Part shown: piece after piece, positions 1 through 7,256 of the stretch
Layout: the number at the start of each line of letters is the position of its first letter
Numbering within the stretch: position 1 is the stretch's first letter
Translations under genes and position numbers: made by a program
Notes under the pieces: generated by a model
The model's database searches: none
The model's input: only the letters and a program-made list of their open reading frames with translations
Told to the model about the DNA's origin: nothing
DNA from: Legionella_A sp963772805
Lineage (GTDB): Bacteria; Pseudomonadota; Gammaproteobacteria; Legionellales; Legionellaceae
Reading direction: 5' to 3'
NCBI GenBank assembly: GCA_963772805.1
Contig: CAVYYU010000006.1
Coordinates: forward strand, 1 to 10,606
Length of the DNA stretch: 10,606 nt

Positions 1-629
1 ATAGAAGTAAGCTACACAAATTATATTGGCCTATCCCCTATAACGATGTGCTTGAGCCTTATTGGGGGAATGGCACAAGAATGAAACGCGTGGTGGTTAT
101 TAATGGTAGCCATAATCCGCATTCCAGAGTTCGCGAGCTTTATAGTGTGCGAATTAAGGCAATGGCTGACCTATCGAAAGTCGGGGTCGTTGACTTGTAT
201 GGCATGGGTTGGAATAGGTGGTGGTCGCGCGAAGCTATGTGGTTACCTTATTGGCGTAATCTCCGTGCACTTATGTCTATATACAAAGGCAAGTGCACTT
301 CTAAATTCGAAGTTCTTCAGGATTACGAATTTTGTTTATGTTTTGAAAATATGTGTATGGATGGATATGTAACAGAAAAGTTATTCGATTGCTTATATGC
401 AGGCACAATCCCACTCTATTTGGGAGCCCCCGATATTTTAGATTATATCCCGGGAGATGTATTTGTGGATTGTAGAAAGTATTCGACATGGAAAGAAATG
501 TGGGAGGACGTAGCCGCGATGTCTCCTGCCAGAATCAATGCCATGAGAATAGCAGGACGAAATTTTCTGAAGAGTGATATTGCCCAAAAATTTTATAACT
601 CAATTGAAGATATTTGTGAGTGCAACTAA
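1..629 (+). CDS. GT10 fucosyltransferase-like glycosyltransferase, 5'-truncated by window edge
   Basis: Probable alpha-1,3/1,4-fucosyltransferase-family (GT10) enzyme that would transfer L-fucose or a related sugar from a GDP-linked donor to a repeat-unit acceptor at the cytoplasmic face. The frame is open from the left edge (first full codon at 3), so the start lies outside and about 208 residues are visible. A GTG at 48 is only an internal codon: residues before it continue sensibly. The diagnostic C-terminal donor-site block is clear: FENMCMDGYVTEKLFDCLY, then P-L-Y-L-G-A-P and D-Y-I-P, matching the FEN...GYVTEK...P-Y-G pattern of bacterial FucTs such as those of Helicobacter. A basic patch (G-S-H-N-P-H-S-R-V-R-E-L-Y) precedes it. 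The stop TAA abuts the TTG start of the next gene, implying co-transcription. The family call is strong; the exact sugar and linkage are not readable. Confidence 0.88.
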   Translation, partial: RSKLHKLYWPIPYNDVLEPYWGNGTRMKRVVVINGSHNPHSRVRELYSVRIKAMADLSKVGVVDLYGMGWNRWWSREAMWLPYWRNLRALMSIYKGKCTSKFEVLQDYEFCLCFENMCMDGYVTEKLFDCLYAGTIPLYLGAPDILDYIPGDVFVDCRKYSTWKEMWEDVAAMSPARINAMRIAGRNFLKSDIAQKFYNSIEDICECN

Positions 630-1688
630 TTGACTAATTTAGATATTGATAAGCCAGAATTGGGCGTATTACCTTTGGTGTGCATATGTATTCCTACTTT
701 TAATGCGGCAGAAACGATACGAGAAACACTGCAGTCAATTCTTGGACAGTCCTATCTAAATCTGGTTGTACATATATCGGATAATGCATCGACTGATAAC
801 ACACTGGGAGTGATTGAGTCGATTGCTGATCAGCGCGTCACTATTCATCAGCATGATGTAAATGTAGGTGGCGAAGGAAATTTCAGCCGCTGTATTCAGT
901 TTTCGGAAGGAAAATATACTGCGATATTTCATGCGGATGATATTTATGAACCAAAAATGGTGGCAAAGCAGGTGGCGTTCCTAGAGAAAAACCAAGATGT
1001 TGGTGCTGCTTTTACTGAAGCTATGGAAATTAATGAACATGGCGAACTAAACGGGAGGGTTATTGGTCGTGAACCGAGAGCCAACGGCTCAATTAGTTGT
1101 TATGATTTTAAGCTGTTAGTACAGGCTTCGCTTCGTCATCATAACTTTTTAGTTTGTCCCAGTGCTATGGTCAGAACGGGAATTTATCGGAATGAAATTG
1201 TTAACTGGAAAGGTAGTCTATTCAAATCAAGTGCCGACTTGGATACGTGGTTTAGGATTGCAAGGAATCATCCAATTGTTGTTTTGGGTGAGCCGCTAAT
1301 GCGATATAGAGTTAGCAATGCACAATTTTCCAACTCAATTCGTAACAGAACTGTACCTTCAGATTATTTCAGGGTAATGGATTATTATCTTGAATTTCCA
1401 GAAGTGAAGAAATTCCTGACTAAAAGAGATTTGAGGAATTTCAAATGGATGGTGCGTAGCGACAGTGCTGTGTGCGCAGCTAATTTGTTTGTTCAGGGGA
1501 AAGTCGAAGAATCCAGGATATGCCTACCGAACCGGATAATGTCACTTGATTTGCTCCATGCGGCTATGGTGACACGTCGAGGGATGATTACAATGCTAGG
1601 TGTTGTTTTTTTGCGGCTGATGATTTTTTTGGATTTAAAAAAAGTTGGTGCTAGGCTGGTTGTTTTTTTACGGGGAGTTGTTCGCTAA
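630..1688 (+). CDS. Family 2 (GT-A fold) glycosyltransferase
   Basis: Cytoplasmic, inverting GT2-type glycosyltransferase predicted to add one sugar to the lipid-linked repeat unit. The N-terminal GT-A domain has the nucleotide-binding start I-P-T-F-N at residues 21-25, D-N-A-S-T-D-N-T at 51-58, and the metal-binding DXD-like H-A-D-D at 101-104. The length (352 aa) is normal for polysaccharide-cluster GT2 enzymes. The last 40 residues are hydrophobic and basic, which may help membrane association. The start is TTG at 630, directly after the previous stop, and there is no in-frame alternative further upstream. The Shine-Dalgarno match is weak, so translational coupling to the GT10 gene is likely; later starts (TTG 675, GTG 678) would cut close to the conserved motif. 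Donor and acceptor cannot be predicted. Confidence 0.88.
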   Translation: MTNLDIDKPELGVLPLVCICIPTFNAAETIRETLQSILGQSYLNLVVHISDNASTDNTLGVIESIADQRVTIHQHDVNVGGEGNFSRCIQFSEGKYTAIFHADDIYEPKMVAKQVAFLEKNQDVGAAFTEAMEINEHGELNGRVIGREPRANGSISCYDFKLLVQASLRHHNFLVCPSAMVRTGIYRNEIVNWKGSLFKSSADLDTWFRIARNHPIVVLGEPLMRYRVSNAQFSNSIRNRTVPSDYFRVMDYYLEFPEVKKFLTKRDLRNFKWMVRSDSAVCAANLFVQGKVEESRICLPNRIMSLDLLHAAMVTRRGMITMLGVVFLRLMIFLDLKKVGARLVVFLRGVVR

Positions 1689-1740
1689 CGTATTTTCTAA
1701 GAGATTAGAATCTTTTAAACGCTCAACAAGGAACGGCGCG

Positions 1741-1772
1741 CTCAAAAACCGAGTGCAAAAATACGGTTTGAG
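1741..1772. repeat. Imperfect inverted repeat in the 1689-1829 gap
   Basis: The 141-bp gap between the GT2 and GT4 genes contains CTCAAAAACCG (1741-1751) and CGGTTTGAG (1764-1772). These pair over nine base pairs with a two-A bulge and a 12-nt loop. No T-run follows, so it does not look like an intrinsic terminator. It could be an RNA structure or chance. I see no convincing gene or promoter elsewhere in the gap. Confidence 0.25.
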
Positions 1773-1829
1773 AACAGGAAATTGTTATCAATGGATGTGT
1801 TTTAAATTAAATTTTAAGGTTCGATTATA

Positions 1830-2984
1830 ATGATACCGTCGTGTATCCAAACTGAAATACCAAATATTCTTTGTTTGTTACAACTCCCCCCACCTGTTCA
1901 TGGCGTGAGCCAAATCAATGCTTATATAATCTCTAACCCGATTTGGCATAATCGAGCTGAGTTGCGTGTGATCGAATTGAATTTTGCAAATTCTATTCAT
2001 GATGTGGGTTCTGTCAGGTTCGCTAAACTGGCGGCCTTGTTTAAAGTGATAAGTAGGCAGGTGGTCGCGATAATTCGGTTTAGTCCGCGTATCGCTTATT
2101 TTACTTTGACGCCAACGGGAATATCGTTTTACAGGGATCTAATTCTGCTTGCTATCTTGAAAATGTTTGGGGTGAGAAATATTTTTCTTCACCTACATGG
2201 AAAGGGTATCGAAAAGGCACTTAAGAAAAGGCCATATTTAAAATGGTTATATAGTTTAGCGTTTAAGAATACGCAATTAGTATTGGTATCGCCACTTTTG
2301 TATTTTGATGTAGCTAAAGTTGCAAACCAAAAACAAGTTCATTATTTGCCTAATGCGATTCCGGCTATGCTCACTCTGAATGAGATAGAGTCAGCCATGA
2401 AGAGAAGAGCAGCACGAAAAGTACCTAATCTTGTTTTCTTGTCAAATATGCTTTTAACCAAAGGGCCGATTGAATTATTAAAGGCGGTTTCTATTTTGAT
2501 TGATAAGGGTCTTCATTTTAAAGTTACTTTTTCGGGTGCATGGTTTGATGATGGTTGCAAGGAGGTGTTTTATTGCCATGTAAAAGAAGGTAACTTGAGT
2601 TCGTATGTGGAATATATAGGGCCTGTGTACGGAGTTGAGAAAAATAAATTGCTGCTCAATAGTGATGTTTTTGTATTTCCTACATACAGCGATATTTTCG
2701 GTATCGTAAATCTAGAGGCAATGGAGGCCGGATTGCCGATAATTTCAACGCGTGAGGGTGCAATACCAGACATTATTGTTGATGGAGAGACTGGGTTTCT
2801 AGTTGAGAAGCAGGATGTGGGCGCGCTGGCTGATAGACTTGCGTTATTAATTTGCAATCCGGAACTAAGGCTAACAATGGGATTGAAAGGTCGTCAAAGA
2901 TTTGAAGATAAGTTTGATTTTGACCAGTATGTTACCTCGTTATTTAACATTCTTGTTGAGCAGCCTATTTTGGATGCTCGATAG
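1830..2984 (+). CDS. Family 4 (GT-B fold) glycosyltransferase
   Basis: Retaining GT4-type glycosyltransferase acting on the undecaprenyl-linked repeat unit at the inner face of the membrane. At 384 aa it has the usual two-Rossmann GT-B length. The N-terminal half has a P-P-P-V-H-G loop (20-25) and the acceptor-side L-H-L-H-G-K (120-125). The C-terminal GT_1 domain begins near residue 198 with L-V-F-L-S-N and the phosphate-contacting K211-G, and continues to F-P-T-Y-S-D-I-F-G-I-V-N-L-E-A-M-E-A-G-L-P (283-303) and a D-G-E-T-G-F-L loop (about 318-324). The usual first Glu of the E-x7-E signature is Asp288 here, while the second (Glu296) is kept. ATG 1830 follows an AAGG at 1816-1819, a somewhat long spacing. 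The substrate is unknown; L-FucNAc transfer is possible because no other transferase sits beside fnlABC. Confidence 0.9.
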   Translation: MIPSCIQTEIPNILCLLQLPPPVHGVSQINAYIISNPIWHNRAELRVIELNFANSIHDVGSVRFAKLAALFKVISRQVVAIIRFSPRIAYFTLTPTGISFYRDLILLAILKMFGVRNIFLHLHGKGIEKALKKRPYLKWLYSLAFKNTQLVLVSPLLYFDVAKVANQKQVHYLPNAIPAMLTLNEIESAMKRRAARKVPNLVFLSNMLLTKGPIELLKAVSILIDKGLHFKVTFSGAWFDDGCKEVFYCHVKEGNLSSYVEYIGPVYGVEKNKLLLNSDVFVFPTYSDIFGIVNLEAMEAGLPIISTREGAIPDIIVDGETGFLVEKQDVGALADRLALLICNPELRLTMGLKGRQRFEDKFDFDQYVTSLFNILVEQPILDAR

Positions 2985-2988
2985 CGCT

Positions 2989-4284
2989 ATGATGAAAAAG
3001 TCGTCATCTGGGTCATTCACTTCTCTATTTGTCAACTTTGTCCGTTGGATATTTTTGCTATATCTTGCAGGTCAAATATTTTTTGGGCGCGAGTGGTCGG
3101 TTATTTCTGTGGGACCAGTTTATACGACTGATGTTACTTTGCTCTTTTTGTGGTTAGGTGTTTTTTTGTTGTTTTTGACACGAAGGAAGAAACGCGAGTT
3201 GCCTTTCAAGATGCACATGTGGGCTATTTTGCTAGTAGCATTTTTGCAGCTATTACATGGCTTGCTAATTTATAACAATACCATGATGTCGTTACGTCAA
3301 TTCGCCCCTTTTATTTATCTTACGTTTGCATGGGCTTTGTTTTATATATATTCGCAAGAAAAGGATATTCGTAAGCTTTTAAAATTCATATTTTACTGCT
3401 CAGCCTTAAGTGTAGTTGCTCATGTTTCCGGTTTCTCATTCGCTGAGTATTCAATTGGACATTACAGTGTGTGGGGGGTAGCAGTCTTCATTGGACTCTA
3501 TCTTTATGGTTGTGCTGCGCGAAGAATGGAAAAAAGATTAATTACCATAGGCTTGATTACAAATCTGTTGGGAATATTTTCCGTTCCAGTGCGAGGTGCA
3601 TGGATTGCGCTGCTGTTGACCCTTTTGTTTTGCGGTTTGATGTGGGGGAAGTCAAGCAGAAAGAAAATTAATGGTAGGGTAATTAGGAATAGTATGTTGG
3701 GTCTCCTGATTTTTGTGGGGGTGATATTCCTTGCTTCAATGATCAACCCGGAATTTGAGAGCCGAGTGTCCAGCCTATTTAGTATCGGTCAGTCTATTTC
3801 TGGAGAGGGTGGTAATTCCGCATCTGAAAAGAATACTGAGTGGCGCTATCTAGTTTGGTCAGATATGTTTAATGCTTATTTAAAACAACCGATCTTGGGT
3901 TATGGTTTTGGAGATAAATTTATGCCTCCTACAATTGTGGCTTTGGGTTGGGGTACCGGGGACTCTGATTTTTTGGATCCACACAACTCCCATCTTCATT
4001 TTTTATATATGCTGGGATCAATTGGTTTTCTTGTGTTTGAGTTCTTCTTTGTAAGGTTAGTTATTAGATTTATTAATGTGTTAAATCAACCTGCAATTAG
4101 CGATGCCTCCAAAATGCTAATTATCAGTTTGCTTGGTTCTGTCGGTTACATTTTTTTATTAGCAAATTTTGAAGTTGTTTTTGAGTCCCCCTACATGGTG
4201 GTTTACATGTGGATTTGTTTAGGCTTACTTTTTTCTGCCGAGAAAATTGCTCAAAAAAATCTTTATTCAATCAGGTGCGCGTAA
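2989..4284 (+). CDS. O-antigen ligase / Wzy-like polymerase, integral membrane protein
   Basis: Polytopic inner-membrane protein of the O-antigen ligase/polymerase superfamily (Wzy_C type), expected to polymerise undecaprenyl-linked repeat units or ligate the chain on the periplasmic side. From the chosen start it has 431 aa with roughly ten hydrophobic segments. A large periplasmic-loop region carries the family pattern W-R-Y-L-V-W...P-I-L-G-Y-G-F-G-D followed by D-P-H-N-S-H-L-H-F-L-Y-M-L-G-S-I-G, the hallmark H-N-x-x-L motif. Short basic stretches (R-R-K-K-R) lie between membrane segments. The start is uncertain. ATG 2989 lies five bases after the GT4 stop and gives a short basic N-terminus (M-M-K-K); ATG 2974 (11-bp overlap) or TTG 2902 (83-bp overlap, GAAAGG 11 nt upstream) are possible. 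The stop shares one base with the next start (TAATG), so the genes are coupled. Ligase and polymerase cannot be told apart by sequence alone. Confidence 0.85.
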   Translation: MMKKSSSGSFTSLFVNFVRWIFLLYLAGQIFFGREWSVISVGPVYTTDVTLLFLWLGVFLLFLTRRKKRELPFKMHMWAILLVAFLQLLHGLLIYNNTMMSLRQFAPFIYLTFAWALFYIYSQEKDIRKLLKFIFYCSALSVVAHVSGFSFAEYSIGHYSVWGVAVFIGLYLYGCAARRMEKRLITIGLITNLLGIFSVPVRGAWIALLLTLLFCGLMWGKSSRKKINGRVIRNSMLGLLIFVGVIFLASMINPEFESRVSSLFSIGQSISGEGGNSASEKNTEWRYLVWSDMFNAYLKQPILGYGFGDKFMPPTIVALGWGTGDSDFLDPHNSHLHFLYMLGSIGFLVFEFFFVRLVIRFINVLNQPAISDASKMLIISLLGSVGYIFLLANFEVVFESPYMVVYMWICLGLLFSAEKIAQKNLYSIRCA

Positions 4285-5057
4285 TGAATTTAACATTGTC
4301 AAAAACCTTGTCATCTATCCCTTTCTGTCAGCTAACTGCTTCAGAAATATTGGTTCAAATTGGTAATGCAATTGAGCATGGTCAACAATCAATATTGACT
4401 GTGTTAGATGCAGCTATGGTAATAAATATTAAGTCCAATTCTGCGTCATGGGATGCCGTTTGTGCATCAGAATTTATTGTTGCTGATGGTTATTACGTTG
4501 CTTTGGCTTTGCGTTTTTTGGGGTACGGCTTTATAAATCAGATCACAGGTTTTCAAACTGCACTTGATGTTATGCAACTAGCCAAAGAGAAAAGTTATAA
4601 GATTTTTTTTTTAGGTGCAGAAGAGGCGGTGGTACGTAATGTTGTTAGTTACGCTGAAAAGAATTATGGCTCGATTGTTGCGGGTTTTCATAATGGATAT
4701 TTTGATGCGGAGCAATCTGAAGCTATAGTCGATGAACTCAATAATTCTGGTGCGAATATCGTTTTTGTGGGTATCTCTTCACCCAAGCGAGAGATGTTCC
4801 TGCACCAATACCGTAAACAATTAGCTGCTCCATTCTTAATGGGTGTAGGGGGTGTATTCGATATACTCGGTGGCAAAACTCAAAGGGCACCAGAGTTGCT
4901 AATTAAGTGCCGATTGGAATGGTTATACAGGTTTCTTTTAGAGCCCAGGCGAATGTGGAAACGTGTTTTTTATGCGTATCCTTATTTTGTATGGTGTGTC
5001 TTGATTGAACGGTTTAGTATTATTTTTAATAAATCCGACTCTGCCGATAGGTCCTAG
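4284..5057 (+). CDS. WecG/TagA/CpsF family glycosyltransferase (GT26)
   Basis: Membrane-associated GT26 enzyme that adds a sugar to a polyprenyl-diphosphate-linked intermediate. Known members transfer ManNAcA (WecG), ManNAc (TagA) or glucose in the xanthan pathway (GumM); a GumM-like role would suit a WcaJ-started chain, but this is inference. At 257 aa it has the normal length. Recognisable blocks are A-D-G-Y-Y (67-71, containing the family's conserved Asp68), F-F-L-G-A (108-112), H-N-G-Y-F (136-140), S-S-P-K-R-E (165-170), G-V-G-G-V-F-D (187-193) and the basic C-terminal tail L-E-W-L-Y-R-F-L-L-E-P-R-R (221-233), which in TagA helps membrane binding. The start ATG 4284 overlaps the preceding TAA by one base; an in-frame upstream ATG at 4209 would lie inside the ligase gene and is rejected. 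Asp42 stands where relatives usually have Asn, and DG-Y replaces a more common DG-x-G. Confidence 0.92.
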   Translation: MNLTLSKTLSSIPFCQLTASEILVQIGNAIEHGQQSILTVLDAAMVINIKSNSASWDAVCASEFIVADGYYVALALRFLGYGFINQITGFQTALDVMQLAKEKSYKIFFLGAEEAVVRNVVSYAEKNYGSIVAGFHNGYFDAEQSEAIVDELNNSGANIVFVGISSPKREMFLHQYRKQLAAPFLMGVGGVFDILGGKTQRAPELLIKCRLEWLYRFLLEPRRMWKRVFYAYPYFVWCVLIERFSIIFNKSDSADRS

Positions 5058-5090
5058 TACATGACAGTTTTATATACGTCGGATTTTTTT
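5031..5090 (+). terminator. Possible intrinsic terminator with long loop
   Basis: A perfect nine-base inverted repeat, AAATCCGAC (5031-5039) and GTCGGATTT (5078-5086), is followed without a gap by a run of seven Ts (5084-5090). The left arm lies in the last codons of the GT26 gene. The 38-nt loop is longer than in typical intrinsic terminators, so efficiency is uncertain. It sits at the boundary between the AT-leaning glycosyltransferase block and the GC-richer fnl cassette. Confidence 0.45.
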
Positions 5091-5103
5091 GAATTTTATT
5101 TTT

Positions 5104-5108
5104 AGGAG
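5104..5108 (+). promoter_or_regulatory. Shine-Dalgarno for fnlA
   Basis: AGGAG with nine bases to ATG 5118 is among the best ribosome-binding sites in the window. Its strength supports independent translation of the fnl cassette rather than coupling to the gene upstream. No clear -35/-10 pair was found in 5058-5117. Confidence 0.7.
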
Positions 5109-5117
5109 CTGAGTAGC

Positions 5118-6152
5118 ATGTTCGCTAATAAAAAATTAATTATCACTGGCGGGACAGGCTCGTTCGGGAATGCCGTGTTGCAACGTTTTTTGCATACTGA
5201 CATATCCGAAATACGCATATTTAGCCGTGATGAAAAAAAGCAGGACGACATGCGCAAGCGCTACAACCATCACAAGCTGAAGTTTTATATCGGCGATGTC
5301 AGGGACCCGCGCAGTCTCGCTCAGGCATTTCGCGGGGTGGATTATTGCTTTCATGCGGCAGCGCTCAAGCAGGTTCCATCCTGTGAGTTCTATCCGATGG
5401 AGGCGGTTCGTACCAATGTGATGGGCACGGAAAATGTGCTGGAAGCAGCCATCGCCTGTGGTTTGAAGCGTGTAGTTTGTTTGAGTACGGACAAGGCAGT
5501 CTATCCGATCAATGCCATGGGTATCTCCAAGGCGATGATGGAAAAAGTGATGGTGGCGGCTTCACGCAATCTGGAACATTCTGAAACGGTGATCTGTGGA
5601 ACGCGTTATGGCAATGTGATGGCATCGCGCGGGTCGGTTATTCCATTGTTTGTTGGGCAAGTCCAGTCTGGTAAGCCGATTTCAATCACCGACCCTGCGA
5701 TGACTCGCTTCATGATGACTCTGGAGGATGCAGTGGATCTGGTACTGTATGCGTTCGAGCATGGCAGCAATGGCGACATCTTCGTGCAGAAGGCACCGGC
5801 GGCAACTATTGAGGTTTTGACCGAGGCGTTGTTGCAGCTCATGGCTCGGCCGGATCACGAAGTAAAAGTCATTGGTACCCGTCACGGTGAAAAACTGTAT
5901 GAAGCTTTGCTAAGTCGTGAGGAACGTGTCGCAGCGCAGGATCTGGGTGGCTACTATCGCATCCCTCCTGATTTGCGCGACTTGAACTACGGTAAATTCG
6001 TGGAGCAGGGTGAAGTGCAGATCTCCGACGCAGTGGACTATAACTCGCATAACACCACACGTCTGGACGTCGATGGTATGAAAGCATTGCTGATGAAGCT
6101 GCCTTTCATGCAGGCGATTGCACGGGGTGAATCAGTGCAGGCGGAGGCATAG
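5118..6152 (+). CDS. fnlA: UDP-GlcNAc 4,6-dehydratase / 5-epimerase (CapE/WbjB/FnlA type)
   Basis: First enzyme of UDP-N-acetyl-L-fucosamine synthesis: it dehydrates UDP-GlcNAc at C4/C6 and inverts C5, giving a 4-keto-L-hexosulose for FnlB. It is a soluble extended short-chain dehydrogenase of 344 aa, the usual length. The NAD(P)-binding loop G-G-T-G-S-F-G is at 11-17, S-R-D at 36-38, G-D-V-R-D at 59-63, H-A-A-A-L-K-Q-V-P at 79-87, S-T-D-K-A at 123-127, and T-R-Y-G-N-V near 162-167. The usual Y-x-x-x-K is M134-G-I-S-K138; Met in place of Tyr is, as I recall, a known trait of the CapE subgroup, not damage. Its order with fnlB and fnlC is the classic three-gene cassette of Staphylococcus cap5/8, Pseudomonas O11 and E. 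coli O26. The start has a good Shine-Dalgarno, and ATG of fnlB follows its TAG directly. Confidence 0.95.
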   Translation: MFANKKLIITGGTGSFGNAVLQRFLHTDISEIRIFSRDEKKQDDMRKRYNHHKLKFYIGDVRDPRSLAQAFRGVDYCFHAAALKQVPSCEFYPMEAVRTNVMGTENVLEAAIACGLKRVVCLSTDKAVYPINAMGISKAMMEKVMVAASRNLEHSETVICGTRYGNVMASRGSVIPLFVGQVQSGKPISITDPAMTRFMMTLEDAVDLVLYAFEHGSNGDIFVQKAPAATIEVLTEALLQLMARPDHEVKVIGTRHGEKLYEALLSREERVAAQDLGGYYRIPPDLRDLNYGKFVEQGEVQISDAVDYNSHNTTRLDVDGMKALLMKLPFMQAIARGESVQAEA

Positions 6153-7256
6153 ATGCGTGTGCTGGTTACTGGTGCCAATGGATTTATCGGGAAGAATCTG
6201 GTCGTGCGTTTGCGAGAGCAAGGTATTGAGGCGCTTACTTTCACTCGTGAGATGACGCAGGATGATTTGGCTGAAGCACTGAACGGGGCGAGTTTCGTGT
6301 TTCATCTGGCCGGTGTCAATCGCCCCCAAGTGTTGTCCGAGTTCACTGAGGGCAACACAGAGTTGACCGTGAGGCTGTGCGACTTGATTCGTATCAGTGG
6401 ACAGAAGATTCCGGTGCTGTATACCTCATCGATTCAGGTGCAGGCTGATAACCCATACGGTGCAAGCAAGCTGGCTGCCGAAGAGGCACTATTGGCGCTG
6501 GAGAAGGACACGGGGTCACCAGTCTATCTGTATCGGCTGCCGAATGTGTTTGGCAAGTGGAGCAGGCCGAACTACAACTCGGCGGTTGCCACGTTTTGCC
6601 ATAATATCGCCAGCGACTTACCCGTTCAGATCAACGATCCAGCATCACCGGTGCGCTTGGTCTACGTGGATGACGTGATTGAGGACTTTCTGCGTTTGCT
6701 GGCGGAGCAGCCTGAAGGTGTGGCGTGGCCTGAAGTCTCTCCGGTCTATACGATTACGGTAGGTGAGTTGGCTGAACAGATCAGATCGTTTAAGGTCAGT
6801 CGCGAGTCGATGATTACAGAAGCGGTTGGGACAGGACTGAAAAGGGCGCTGTATTCCACCTACCTGAGTTTTTTGCGTCCTGAACAATTTTCCTACACCG
6901 TGCCTGTACATGCAGATCAGCGCGGCCGGTTTGTGGAGATGCTCAAGACCCATGATTCGGGGCAGTTTTCTTTTTTCACTGCACATCCGGGCATCACACG
7001 CGGCGGACATTACCATCACACGAAGAACGAGAAATTTCTGGTAATACAGGGTAAGGCGCGATTTGGGTTTCGTCATGTGCTGACGGGTGAGAGCTATGAG
7101 CGCTTCACCGATGGGGAAATCCCAGAGGTGGTCGAAACAGTTCCGGGCTGGTCGCATGACATCAAGAACATTGGTGATAACGAGATGATTGTGATGCTCT
7201 GGGCAAATGAGATATTCGATCGACAGCAGCCTGACACGATTACCTATAGGGTGTAA
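6153..7256 (+). CDS. fnlB: Bifunctional 3-epimerase / 4-keto-reductase (CapF/WbjC/FnlB type)
   Basis: Second enzyme of the UDP-L-FucNAc route. In CapF the C-terminal cupin epimerises C3 of the FnlA product and the N-terminal reductase reduces the C4 ketone with NADPH, giving UDP-N-acetyl-6-deoxy-L-talosamine. Both domains are seen here. The N-terminal SDR domain has G-A-N-G-F-I-G at 7-13, T-S-S at 91-93, and an intact P-Y102-G-A-S-K106 catalytic pair. The C-terminal cupin runs from about 255 to 360, with R-G-R-F-V-E at 267-272 and the His-rich metal-site segment G-G-H-Y-H-H-T-K-N-E-K-F at 294-305. The length of 367 aa is typical of full-length CapF, so the fusion is intact. The start follows the fnlA stop with no gap and its stop overlaps the fnlC start, so the three genes are translationally linked. 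Confidence 0.95.
   Translation: MRVLVTGANGFIGKNLVVRLREQGIEALTFTREMTQDDLAEALNGASFVFHLAGVNRPQVLSEFTEGNTELTVRLCDLIRISGQKIPVLYTSSIQVQADNPYGASKLAAEEALLALEKDTGSPVYLYRLPNVFGKWSRPNYNSAVATFCHNIASDLPVQINDPASPVRLVYVDDVIEDFLRLLAEQPEGVAWPEVSPVYTITVGELAEQIRSFKVSRESMITEAVGTGLKRALYSTYLSFLRPEQFSYTVPVHADQRGRFVEMLKTHDSGQFSFFTAHPGITRGGHYHHTKNEKFLVIQGKARFGFRHVLTGESYERFTDGEIPEVVETVPGWSHDIKNIGDNEMIVMLWANEIFDRQQPDTITYRV

Noticed and set aside
1645..1830. 61-codon + frame across the GT2 end and the gap
   Set aside because: It starts inside the GT2 gene in another frame, has no family motif and no Shine-Dalgarno, and more than half lies in non-coding-looking sequence.
2902..2988. TTG start for the ligase/polymerase gene
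   Set aside because: It would overlap the GT4 gene by 83 bases; later ATGs fit the operon spacing better, though it is not fully excluded because of GAAAGG upstream.
4209..4283. N-terminal extension of the GT26 gene to an upstream ATG
   Set aside because: It would overlap the ligase gene by 76 bases, adds unconserved residues, and ATG 4284 is coupled by the TAATG overlap.
5058..5117. Promoter for fnlA
   Set aside because: TATATA at 5071 and ATGACA at 5060 occur, but their spacing does not fit a sigma-70 promoter.
6645..7157. 170-codon frame on the - strand
   Set aside because: It lies wholly antisense to fnlB, whose SDR and cupin motifs are intact; its Arg/His/Gln-rich composition is that of a shadow frame.
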